A stretch of 8,373 nucleotides of DNA from Dehalococcoidia bacterium (GTDB lineage Bacteria > Chloroflexota > Dehalococcoidia > Dehalococcoidales > BS750m-G39), in NCBI GenBank assembly GCA_004375675.1, contig SOKR01000119.1:1-8373 (forward strand), read 5' to 3'. How positions within the stretch are numbered: position 1 is the stretch's first letter; the number at the start of each line of letters is the position of its first letter. A program made the position numbers and the translations under genes. Positions 1 to 6,518 of the stretch are shown here, piece by piece. Under the pieces are notes generated by a model that saw only the letters and a list, made by a program, of their open reading frames with translations, ran no database searches and was not told the DNA's origin.

Positions 1-1196
1 CCAATTAGGCCGCCCTCGTCGGTGATGGTAATGGTCGCCCCATTAGTAAGGCCATCGCCATCGCCGGCTCTTATCTCGACTACAGACGCTGTATTTAACG
101 GGAAAGTGATGCTGGTCAGCGGCGCGGTGACGACGGCGTAGGCTTTACTGAGGGTTTCAAAGCCAGGCGCGCCCGCCACAGCGTAGACATCGAAGCACGC
201 GAAAGAAGTGTCATAGGTAGCCAGGATGTTGTCACCACCGGTGGCTGCGGCGCCGTAGGTGACAGACCAGGCACCGGTAGCGTAGTCGATAGTGCCAAAG
301 CCGCCGTTATCCCCGGTGAGTACGCCATCGCCATCGGTGTCAGTGAAGGTCTCTTCGGCGGGAGGCCCGGCATCATCGGCTATGGTGATTGAACCCGGGT
401 AAATCGGGAGATAGGTTAGCGAGGTGCCGGTGAACGGACCAATGTTAGCTGCGGTGTCCGTGCCCGTGTCCTCACCAGTAATCGTCTCTGGACAGCAGCC
501 GAAGCACCGCAGTTGCAGGTCGGTCCACATGGCGGAGAAGGTCTGGTCGGCTATCCAGTAAACGCTACCCACGATGGGGTTGCCAAGAGCGTCCATCTTA
601 CCAGCGGCCTTGGTGCCAATGAAGACCATTGGCTGGCCTGAGCCATCATAGGCGACATCGATGCTGGTGATGGGTAGGCCAGTAACGGTAATGCCGCAGA
701 CTCCCTCAAGTTTCGTCTCGAGGTCCTCCGCAGCTACCAGCGTGAATGTTACGCCACCGTTAATCGACCGGTAAACATAGTTACCGTCGGTTAAGTAGAT
801 GACGTCCTCACTCATGCTGGAGCAGACCATGTCAACAACAGGCCCGCCCGCATAATACCCGGGAACTGCTGAGACCGTCCAGGTGCGCCCGCCGTCGATG
901 GACTTGAAGATGTCGTCGGTGCCGGTGTTGAGGGCGGTGGCGGCGGTACCGGCCACATAGGTGTAAAAGTCACCGTTTATGGCCCTGGCATTCGGTCCTA
1001 CTTGGGTAATAGCGGGGTCGAAGAACCACAAGCCCAGTGCGCCCGGAGTAGGCAGGAATTCATCCCACAGGTTGGGCATCGGTGGCTGCAGTGGTTCGTA
1101 AGGATCGGCTTGGGCCGGAAGGGCAAACAGCATCAAGCTGGCCACCAGCACAAGCGCGAAACCTACCCCCATAATTTTAGAAAATTTATTTTTCAT
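1..1196 (-). CDS. Secreted Asp-box (BNR-like) surface protein, 3' end beyond window
   Basis: Open frame of 398 codons from ATG at 1196, with no stop before the left edge, so the C-terminus is missing. The N-terminus is a clear Sec signal peptide: K2/K4/K7, a hydrophobic stretch at about 9-28, then ALPAQA-D with probable cleavage after A30. Two Asp-box motifs are visible, SIDGGRTW (99-106) and SINGGVTF (144-151). Such motifs mark beta-propeller blades in sialidase, sortilin and photosystem-assembly-type proteins. A second beta-rich unit at about 260-330 holds an Asp/Gly-rich turn (DTDGDG, 286-291) and GTIDYATGAWSV (301-312), a pattern I associate with repeated surface or tail modules. Cys231, 234 and 235 form a small cluster. 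The protein is probably exported and cell-surface or S-layer associated; ligand and enzymatic role cannot be read from the sequence. It has its own promoter upstream and is separate from the rho operon. The existence of the gene is solid; the function is unknown. Confidence 0.85.
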   Translation of the reverse strand, partial: MKNKFSKIMGVGFALVLVASLMLFALPAQADPYEPLQPPMPNLWDEFLPTPGALGLWFFDPAITQVGPNARAINGDFYTYVAGTAATALNTGTDDIFKSIDGGRTWTVSAVPGYYAGGPVVDMVCSSMSEDVIYLTDGNYVYRSINGGVTFTLVAAEDLETKLEGVCGITVTGLPITSIDVAYDGSGQPMVFIGTKAAGKMDALGNPIVGSVYWIADQTFSAMWTDLQLRCFGCCPETITGEDTGTDTAANIGPFTGTSLTYLPIYPGSITIADDAGPPAEETFTDTDGDGVLTGDNGGFGTIDYATGAWSVTYGAAATGGDNILATYDTSFACFDVYAVAGAPGFETLSKAYAVVTAPLTSITFPLNTASVVEIRAGDGDGLTNGATITITDEGGLI

Positions 1197-1210
1197 CGAC
1201 CTTTAATTAT

Positions 1211-1217
1211 CCTCCTT
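1211..1217 (-). promoter_or_regulatory. Ribosome binding site of the Asp-box protein gene
   Basis: AAGGAGG on the minus strand lies 14 nt before the ATG at 1196, longer than the usual 5-9 nt. A weaker AAAGG lies nearer, at about 1199-1203. The SD overlaps the TAA (1216-1218) that closes an unrelated open frame running down the leader. Confidence 0.6.
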
Positions 1218-1259
1218 AGGTCTTGATATCTCCACAAAATAAAGATGCAAAACTATGCC

Positions 1260-1275
1260 TCTCCTCTCGTGGAGA
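1260..1275 (-). repeat. Small inverted repeat in the Asp-box gene leader
   Basis: On the minus strand TCTCC-ACGAGA-GGAGA can form a 5-bp hairpin with a 6-nt loop. It lies between the tiny ORF and the surface gene SD. It is not followed by a T tract, so it is not a terminator. It may be chance or part of a structured leader. Confidence 0.35.
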
Positions 1276-1303
1276 CAAGGTTTTATCGTCTTTTCGGTTG
1301 CTT

Positions 1304-1336
1304 TCACGTATGCGCTTCCCTTGCGGGTTCTGCCAT
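1304..1336 (-). CDS. Possible 10-residue leader peptide MAEPAREAHT
   Basis: The ATG at 1336 is preceded by AAAGGAGG (1344-1351) at a 7-nt spacing, the best SD in this leader, and the frame closes with TGA at 1304-1306. The ORF begins about 60 nt after the inferred transcription start and ends 107 nt before the surface gene ATG. The peptide has no signal sequence and no run of one amino acid that would suggest classical amino-acid attenuation. Translation is inferred from the SD alone. A similar arrangement stands before the peptidase lipoprotein gene (6519-6545). Confidence 0.35.
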   Translation of the reverse strand: MAEPAREAHT

Positions 1337-1343
1337 AAAACCA

Positions 1344-1351
1344 CCTCCTTT
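1344..1351 (-). promoter_or_regulatory. Strong Shine-Dalgarno not belonging to the main gene
   Basis: AAAGGAGG on the minus strand, 7 nt before the ATG at 1336 and about 150 nt before the start of the surface protein gene. It therefore serves the short leader ORF, or acts as an anti-SD-pairing or ribosome-loading site in the 5' UTR. Confidence 0.5.
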
Positions 1352-1366
1352 AGATACAAAGTTAGC

Positions 1367-1394
1367 TAACATCACGGACTTTCCCCTGATGTTA
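1367..1394 (-). repeat. 8-bp inverted repeat at the start of the Asp-box gene 5' UTR
   Basis: TAACATCA and TGATGTTA form a perfect 8-bp inverted repeat around a 12-nt centre. It begins within a few bases of the inferred transcription start (about 1397). As RNA it is a stable 5' stem-loop; as DNA it could be an operator just downstream of the promoter. The palindrome GTTAGCTAAC (1361-1370) overlaps its distal arm, so alternative pairings are possible. No T tract follows, so it is not a terminator. Confidence 0.5.
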
Positions 1395-1403
1395 CCATAG
1401 AAC

Positions 1404-1431
1404 ACTATAGCACATTTTCTCCGTTTGTCAA
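1404..1431 (-). promoter_or_regulatory. Sigma70-type promoter of the Asp-box surface gene
   Basis: On the minus strand TTGACA (1426-1431) and TATAGT (1404-1409) are separated by 16 nt, with TGC directly before the -10 box giving an extended -10 element. The -35 is a full consensus match and the -10 matches at five of six positions. The predicted start near 1397 leaves a 5' UTR of about 200 nt before the ATG at 1196. This separates the gene from the rho transcript. Confidence 0.7.
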
Positions 1432-1493
1432 GCCCTTATTGTGGCTATTTATCAATCTTTATCCTCCCTGTTCCCGGTTGACTTCCAGCCCCT

Positions 1494-1522
1494 GATATAA
1501 GCACAAGTTTACCCTTTGTCAA
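1494..1522 (-). promoter_or_regulatory. Second candidate promoter just after rho
   Basis: TTGACA (1517-1522), a 17-nt spacer and TATATC (1494-1499) on the minus strand. The -35 is perfect and the -10 matches at four of six positions. It lies only 4 nt beyond the rho stop codon and could supply a longer transcript for the Asp-box gene. It is weaker than the 1404-1431 promoter. Confidence 0.4.
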
Positions 1523-1525
1523 TCC

Positions 1526-2788
1526 CTATGTTTCCTGGGTCAGGGTAGCCAGGAACTCTTTGTTAGTCTTGGTCTTGCGCATGCGGTCGAGCACCCGTTC
1601 CGTGGTCTCGGTAAAGTTGACGGAATCGGAAGAAATCATAGAAACCATCCGCCTCAACAGCCACACCTGCTTTATCGTCTCCTCGTCCAGCAAGAGCTCC
1701 TCCCGCCTGGTGCCGCTGCGCGGAATATCCATGGCCGGGAAGACGCGCCGCTCGGCCAGTCGGCGGTCCAGGTGCAACTCCATGTTGCCCGTCCCCTTAA
1801 ACTCCTCGTAGATAAGCTCGTCCATGCGGCTGCCCGTGTCGATGAGGCAAGTGGCGATGATGGTCAGGCTGCCCCCCTCCTGGGTATTACGGGCGGCGCC
1901 GAAAAAGTGCTTGGGCGGGTAGAGGGCGGCGGGGTCGATGCCCCCCGAAAGGGTGCGCCCGCTGGGAGGCATAACCAGGTTATAAGAGCGGGTCAGGCGG
2001 GTAATGCCGTCCAGAAGAATCACCACGTCCTTGGCGCTCTCCACCATCCGCTTGGCTCTCTCCAGCGCCAGCTCGGCGACGCGGGTGTGATTCTCCACCG
2101 GCTCGTCGAAGGTGGCCGAAATAACCTCCCCCCGCACCGCCTGCTTCATATCGGTAACCTCCTCCGGTCGCTCGCCGATAAGGCAAACGATGAGGTGAAT
2201 ATCGCTATAGTTGGTGCTGATGGCGTTGGCGATGGACTTAAGCAGGATGGTCTTCCCCGCCTTGGGCGGCGATACAATCAAGCCTCGCTGCCCCCGCCCG
2301 ATGGGGGCAATCAGGTTCAAAAGTCGGGTGGAAAGCTCCTCGGGCTTGGTCTCCAGGTCGATTAATTTATCGGGGAAGGTGGGGGTAAGCGAGCCGAAAG
2401 GCGAACGCTTCTTGGTCATCTCCGGGTTCATCTCGTTAATCGTCTCCACCCTCACCAGCCCGAAATACTTCTCGCCGTCCTTGGGCGGCCTCACCTGCCC
2501 CGCCACCACGTCCCCCGTGCGCAGCCCGAAACGCCTTATCTGGGACTGGGAGACATAGACATCGGCCGAGCTGGGCAACAGGCTGCCCTGCCTCAGGAAG
2601 CCGTAGCCCTCGCCGATAATCTCCAGGATACCCCCGGAAAAGTTATAGCCCTGTTGCTCGGCGTTAGCCTGCAACAGTCGCTTGACCAGGTCCTGCTTCT
2701 TCAGATTGGTTAAGCTGGAAACGCCCATCTCCTTGGCCATTTCGAGCAACTCGTCTCTGCTTTTACTTTCCAGTTCGCTAATATTCAT
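1526..2788 (-). CDS. rho: Transcription termination factor Rho
   Basis: Complete 420-residue Rho, the hexameric RNA-dependent ATPase that ends transcription at rut sites, normal in length for the compact form. Residues 1-43 are the helical Rho N domain. About 50-120 is the cold-shock-type primary RNA-binding domain with GYGFLR (61-66). The ATPase core shows Walker A SPPKAGKT (173-180), the GERPEEV motif with catalytic Glu (205-211), Walker B VVILLD (255-260), a Q-loop region PPSGRTLSGGID (274-285), and RSGTRREELL (357-366) carrying the arginine-finger region. One point differs from E. coli Rho: LLDGITRL has Gly261 where E. coli has Ser266, a known bicyclomycin contact. The ATG at 2788 follows GAGAGGA (2794-2800) at good spacing. 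It lies 38 nt after the transaldolase gene, probably in the same operon. No terminator is visible after it. Confidence 0.97.
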   Translation of the reverse strand: MNISELESKSRDELLEMAKEMGVSSLTNLKKQDLVKRLLQANAEQQGYNFSGGILEIIGEGYGFLRQGSLLPSSADVYVSQSQIRRFGLRTGDVVAGQVRPPKDGEKYFGLVRVETINEMNPEMTKKRSPFGSLTPTFPDKLIDLETKPEELSTRLLNLIAPIGRGQRGLIVSPPKAGKTILLKSIANAISTNYSDIHLIVCLIGERPEEVTDMKQAVRGEVISATFDEPVENHTRVAELALERAKRMVESAKDVVILLDGITRLTRSYNLVMPPSGRTLSGGIDPAALYPPKHFFGAARNTQEGGSLTIIATCLIDTGSRMDELIYEEFKGTGNMELHLDRRLAERRVFPAMDIPRSGTRREELLLDEETIKQVWLLRRMVSMISSDSVNFTETTERVLDRMRKTKTNKEFLATLTQET

Positions 2789-2826
2789 AAGCGTCCTCTC
2801 ACCTTCTATGGTTATTTATCCCCATC

Positions 2827-3477
2827 CTATTTCTCTGAGAGGCGTTGCCAGTCTCCTTGGAAACGGGCGACGCCGATATCAGTAAGCGGGTGTTGCATCA
2901 TCTGCGTCAGGACTTTATAAGGCACGGTGGCGATAGGTGCCCCGGCCAGTGCCGCTGCCACACAGTGCTGGGGATGGCGGATACTGGCGGCAATCACCCG
3001 GGTGTCGAGCTCGTAGTATTCAAAGACATCCACGATGTCCCCGACCAGCCCCATGCCGTCCTCGCCGATATCATCCAGCCGCCCCACGAAAGGGCTGACG
3101 TAGGCGGCGCCGGCCAGCGCCCCCAGGATGGCCTGGTTCAGCGAGAAGCATAGGGTGAAGTTAACCTTTATCTTCTTCTTGGCCAGGGTCGATGTCGCCT
3201 CCAGCCCGGCGGTGGTAGCCGGTATTTTAACCACGACGTTGGGCGCCCAGGCGGCGATTTTTTGAGCCTGCTCGATCATGTCCTCGGCCTTCTCCACCAC
3301 CACCTCCGCCGAAACCGGCCCCGGTATGATGGCACAGATTTCCTTGACTACCGCCTCGTAATCGGCTCTGCCTTCCTTGGAGACAAGGCTGGGGTTAGTG
3401 GTGACCCCGCTGATAACCCCCAGCCTGGCCGCCTGCCTTATTTGTTCGATATTGGCTGTATCCAGGAATATTTGCAT
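2827..3477 (-). CDS. tal: Transaldolase, short single-domain (TalC/FSA-like) type
   Basis: 216-residue class I aldolase fold enzyme; short members of this family are about 210-220 residues. It moves a dihydroxyacetone unit between sedoheptulose 7-phosphate and glyceraldehyde 3-phosphate in the cytosolic pentose phosphate pathway. Visible active-site residues: Asp6 (FLDTAN), TTNPS (26-30), Glu58 (SAEVV), Schiff-base Lys84 (VVVKIP), Thr108 (NFTLC) and the YVSPFVGR loop (126-133) with Phe130. In the E. coli fructose-6-phosphate aldolase FSA the positions of Glu58 and Phe130 are Gln59 and Tyr131, whereas transaldolase B has Glu96 and Phe178. The residues therefore favour true transaldolase. The start at 3477 is fixed by AGGAGG (3482-3487) 4 nt upstream. 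That SD lies in the 10-nt gap after the peptidase gene, so translational coupling is likely. rho follows 38 nt downstream. Confidence 0.93.
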   Translation of the reverse strand: MQIFLDTANIEQIRQAARLGVISGVTTNPSLVSKEGRADYEAVVKEICAIIPGPVSAEVVVEKAEDMIEQAQKIAAWAPNVVVKIPATTAGLEATSTLAKKKIKVNFTLCFSLNQAILGALAGAAYVSPFVGRLDDIGEDGMGLVGDIVDVFEYYELDTRVIAASIRHPQHCVAAALAGAPIATVPYKVLTQMMQHPLTDIGVARFQGDWQRLSEK

Positions 3478-3481
3478 CTAA

Positions 3482-3487
3482 CCTCCT
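3482..3487 (-). promoter_or_regulatory. Ribosome binding site of tal in a 10-nt intergenic gap
   Basis: AGGAGG is squeezed between the TAG of the peptidase gene (3488-3490) and the tal ATG (3477). A ribosome finishing the peptidase would cover it, so tal translation may depend partly on the upstream gene. No promoter fits in the gap. Confidence 0.7.
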
Positions 3488-6400
3488 CTAGTCGCAGTAA
3501 AGTGGGGTGGTGATGGGTTGATTGACGGTAACCGTCAGGCCGATTGAGTTCGTGGCTACCAGCGTGAAATTATAGGGTGTGTTACACAACGCCCCCGGTA
3601 TCGAGAAAGAACCAGGGTAGTATATCGTATTTATGATTCCCGAATCAAACACCTTCACCCCATTTACCCATAAAGCCACGTTGGTCACCGGGTAAGGACC
3701 CAACAAAATGCTGACGTCCTCCGCATAGAACTCGGCGTAGACGTCGCAGTATGCGCAGAAAATATCCTCACACTCGCAGTAGTACTCAACATAGAGATCA
3801 CCGTGGAGCACAGTCTCCTCGACAACCTGTTCCTCGTAGACCCAGACCGTTACCGAGTCCTGGTCGTCGACGATGTTGCTGTAATCGTAGGAACAGTGGG
3901 CGCTGCCGTAGACCCAGTTATGGTTGGCTCCCGGGTACATGGCATAGGCGTAATAATCGATGGCTATGCTGTCTCCCGGCGGAAGCGATTCGATATCATT
4001 CGATAAGTCCCAGATAAGCTCCGTGCCTCCGGCCACTGCTCGCGTGCTGTCGGGCGGTCTGAAACCGACCGGCAATCCATTATAGTAGAGCACGGCTTCA
4101 CCGGCGTACTCCATGCAATCGTCCAGGACATCCACTATCTCCAGGTCGAGGATATCGCGACATTCCCCGTCGTTCTCAATCTCAAACATAAAGTTAACCA
4201 GTTGGCCGGGTTCGACTTCAACCTCTTTAACCCAGCCGAGTGGTTCGTACCATATCCACTTCTCCACATCTATGCCCGGCTGGCAGGGGCACACGCAATC
4301 GCACCAGTCACCCTCGCTCCAGGGCTGCTGGCTTGTGCCCGCGCTCGCGTTGTTGGCGCTCACCGCGTCCTCTGCCGAGGAATGGGCTTCCGCTGGGTCA
4401 ACGCCGTCGGGCGGGTCGGTCTGGTCGGCATCGGGGTCTCTGGAATCGTTAACGAAGCCCGCGGTATAGACGCCGCCCCCGGGCATAACTCCCTGGGCGA
4501 CCGTGTCGGTCGATGACCCCGTCACAACCATGTTTTCCTGGTCGTTGAGGCCGGGAACGTTGAAGTTTCCGGCGTGGCACGACTCGATGATAACGCTGAC
4601 GTGGCAGCAGCCCGGTGTGCCGCATTCCTCACCATCGCAGGCGTCGAAATCGCCTAACATATCGGCCAGTGCCGAAGGCGTCAGCAACTCGCCCGTCCTG
4701 CTCCCCGAGCTGTCGTAGATGCTGATGCCCCCCTCGGGCCGGCTGGAGCTCTGCTCACTGCCGTGCCCGCAAATGTATATCAGGACGTGGTCGCCGCACT
4801 TCGCCTGTGCCGCCAGGTCGGCAATCGCCTGGCCGATGTTGGCTAGCGAAGTCTCACTGGCTCCGGCTCCACTCGGTCCCAGGTTGCCGGCAGATGTATA
4901 GCCCTGTTCCTGGGCGACGTCCGCCACGCTGCTGGAAGCCTCTTCGGCGATAGGCATGCCCTGGGCAATGTGGCTGTATTTATCGCCGCAGTTAATAACC
5001 AGCACCAGGTAATTTATATCGTAGCCGCAGGGTCCCTCTTCAGGCCCCGGTGTCGGCGTTCCGTCGCCGTTGCCGTTACCGTTGCCATTGCCGTTGGGTG
5101 GCGGTGGCGGCCAGTAGTAGGAGAATTCGGGCAGCGGCGGCATACCGGTTAAGAAAACAAAGTGGTCCTCGATTTCGCCGTAGGCGTATTGCCCTTCTCC
5201 ACCCCAGCCCCCCACGCTGGCGAACAGGCTCTCGTCGACCTCGGCTCGGGTCAACGCCAGCCTCATCCATACCCCTGACGGGGGGACGGTCGGGTTCGCC
5301 CAGGCGAAGAGCGGGGTGAGTATCGTCTCCGAATCGCCGGGGTCGACATTCACATCAAGGTTGACCACGACCCACTCCACGCCGTAGCTGCTCGTGCTCC
5401 AGTTCCCGCTGTAGTCGAAATCAATCAGGGCGTTGGCGTATCGGGTCATATCGGGAGCGCCCAGGCTGACGCTGACGGTAAAGGCTAAGCGCGCCTGGCT
5501 CTGCTCCATAATAACGTATATTCTTTCGTCTTTATCCGAGTCCACCAGGTTGGGCATGCCGTCGGGGTCGAAGGGGTCGAGGGCGTCGACCTCGGCGCTC
5601 ACCCTTAAGCCCAGCGTCTCCTCACCCACGTTCAGGGTATGCCCGCCGGGCAGGCCGAAGTGGCTGTTGGTGGTATTAAACAGGGTGGGGAAATGCCCCG
5701 GAATTCCGTAGTAAGCCAGTTGTCCGTCGGGGGCGTCCCCGTAATCAGCCTCTGGGGCGTTGCTGGTGACGGGGCTAAGCGGTACCGGAATATCCAGCAC
5801 CGACCACAGCTCGATGAGGTGTCCCCTCCCCACCCGCTGTGTATCCCACATGGAGTAACCGTTTATCTCGGGCGGCCAGGTTTCGTTGGCGATAGTATAG
5901 GAGCCGTCCCTGGCGTCCATGAGAACGTATCGGGTGGCGTGGGCGTAAAACGCCTGCGGATTGTCGTCGATAAAGATAAACCAGGTGCGGGTGGTTATGG
6001 GATAATCGGCGCCGCTTTCCGAGCTGACGACGTCACCCGCCTGCAGTGGCTCGGAGAGCATAAAGGCCGAGATTCTATCCTCGGAAGCGGCCGGGGGTAT
6101 TATCTGCTTGACCAGAATCTCGATGGCGTCCCACTTGCCGATTCCCGGCGGCGGCGAAGCCACGGTTATGCTGGCCGAATCGGTGTCCGAGGCGCCGGCG
6201 TCATCGGTGATGGTCAGGGTGACGATATAGGTCCCCGCGGCGGCAAAGGAGTGGGTCGGGTTCTGGACGCTGGAGGTATTACCGTCGCCGAAATCCCAGG
6301 CCCAGGTCATTATGCTGCCGTCGGTGTCGCTGGAATTATCGCTAAAGATAACGGCATCGTCGGTGGTAGGGGCCGCTGGTGTGTAGCTGAAACCGGCTAT

Positions 6401-6490
6401 TGGTGAGAGGTTGCCTACGCAGCCGACTATGGGTGTAGCCAATAAGGCGATGACTAAAATGCAGGAAATTATTATTGCCTTGGTACGCAT
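3488..6490 (-). CDS. Caspase-like (clan CD) cysteine peptidase lipoprotein with PKD and GEVED domains
   Basis: A 1000-residue predicted lipoprotein: hydrophobic 5-20, then lipobox I-V-G-C with lipidated Cys24. Domains in order: PKD at about 30-110 with WDFGDG (65-70); an unrecognised domain (112-247); a GEVED-type beta domain (248-447) opening with DYGDAPD and closing with GEIEDHFVFL; a Pro plus Asn-Gly linker (461-487); a clan CD peptidase domain at about 490-685; a DUF11-like beta domain (739-884); and an Ig-like tail (896-997). In the peptidase domain strand LVLVIN (495-500) is followed by VLIYICGHGSE with His576 and VSVIIESCHAGNF with Cys638, the hydrophobic-HG and hydrophobic-C dyad pattern shared by caspases, legumains and gingipains. 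The specificity pocket cannot be predicted. Cys clusters occur at 730-736 and 905-915. AAAGGAGG (6500-6507) supports the ATG at 6490. It is probably anchored on the outer face of the membrane. Substrate unknown; self-processing is possible. Calling it peptidase is family inference from the dyad. Confidence 0.9.
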   Translation of the reverse strand: MRTKAIIISCILVIALLATPIVGCVGNLSPIAGFSYTPAAPTTDDAVIFSDNSSDTDGSIMTWAWDFGDGNTSSVQNPTHSFAAAGTYIVTLTITDDAGASDTDSASITVASPPPGIGKWDAIEILVKQIIPPAASEDRISAFMLSEPLQAGDVVSSESGADYPITTRTWFIFIDDNPQAFYAHATRYVLMDARDGSYTIANETWPPEINGYSMWDTQRVGRGHLIELWSVLDIPVPLSPVTSNAPEADYGDAPDGQLAYYGIPGHFPTLFNTTNSHFGLPGGHTLNVGEETLGLRVSAEVDALDPFDPDGMPNLVDSDKDERIYVIMEQSQARLAFTVSVSLGAPDMTRYANALIDFDYSGNWSTSSYGVEWVVVNLDVNVDPGDSETILTPLFAWANPTVPPSGVWMRLALTRAEVDESLFASVGGWGGEGQYAYGEIEDHFVFLTGMPPLPEFSYYWPPPPPNGNGNGNGNGDGTPTPGPEEGPCGYDINYLVLVINCGDKYSHIAQGMPIAEEASSSVADVAQEQGYTSAGNLGPSGAGASETSLANIGQAIADLAAQAKCGDHVLIYICGHGSEQSSSRPEGGISIYDSSGSRTGELLTPSALADMLGDFDACDGEECGTPGCCHVSVIIESCHAGNFNVPGLNDQENMVVTGSSTDTVAQGVMPGGGVYTAGFVNDSRDPDADQTDPPDGVDPAEAHSSAEDAVSANNASAGTSQQPWSEGDWCDCVCPCQPGIDVEKWIWYEPLGWVKEVEVEPGQLVNFMFEIENDGECRDILDLEIVDVLDDCMEYAGEAVLYYNGLPVGFRPPDSTRAVAGGTELIWDLSNDIESLPPGDSIAIDYYAYAMYPGANHNWVYGSAHCSYDYSNIVDDQDSVTVWVYEEQVVEETVLHGDLYVEYYCECEDIFCAYCDVYAEFYAEDVSILLGPYPVTNVALWVNGVKVFDSGIINTIYYPGSFSIPGALCNTPYNFTLVATNSIGLTVTVNQPITTPLYCD

Positions 6491-6499
6491 TATATTGTA

Positions 6500-6507
6500 C
6501 CTCCTTT
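6500..6507 (-). promoter_or_regulatory. Ribosome binding site of the peptidase lipoprotein gene
   Basis: AAAGGAGG on the minus strand, 9 nt before the ATG at 6490. It is the second of two nearly identical SDs in this 92-nt gap; the other (6551-6559) serves a tiny ORF. Confidence 0.8.
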
Positions 6508-6518
6508 ATGGCGGTATT

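Larger units (their letters stand above)
1197..1525 (-). other. Intergenic and leader region between rho and the Asp-box gene
   Basis: This 329-base stretch has no long gene. Read on the minus strand it holds, in order: a candidate promoter (1494-1522), a strong promoter (1404-1431), an 8-bp inverted repeat (1367-1394), the 10-bp palindrome GTTAGCTAAC (1361-1370), a strong SD with a 10-codon ORF (1304-1351), a small CCC-GCAA-GGG hairpin with a GNRA-type loop (1318-1327), a UCUCC/GGAGA hairpin (1260-1275) and the SD of the surface gene. I see no intrinsic terminator for rho. rpmE, which often follows rho in Firmicutes, is not here. Confidence 0.7.

Noticed and set aside
1376..1386. GGGGAAAGTCC string resembling a conserved RNase P RNA segment
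   Set aside because: Only this short string matches. The remaining conserved RNase P elements are absent and the region is too short for the gene.
1405..1455. 16-codon TTG-start ORF with GGGAGG 7 nt upstream (minus strand)
   Set aside because: It overlaps the -35 and -10 boxes of the strong promoter and uses a rare start. It would only be transcribed from the weaker upstream promoter. Probably chance.
1772..2365. Open frame of 197 codons on the plus strand
   Set aside because: Antisense to rho, with low-complexity Gly/Arg/His/Leu content and no motif. It is a shadow of the real gene.
5079..5109. Asn-Gly codon repeat in the linker, possibly a variable microsatellite
   Set aside because: The Asn and Gly codons are mixed synonymously, so the DNA is not a clean tandem repeat. 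It is better explained as a flexible protein linker.
5639..6406. Open frame of 255 codons on the plus strand
   Set aside because: Antisense to the peptidase gene, Gly/Val-rich and without motifs. The minus-strand frame explains the sequence with a lipobox, PKD and GEVED domains.
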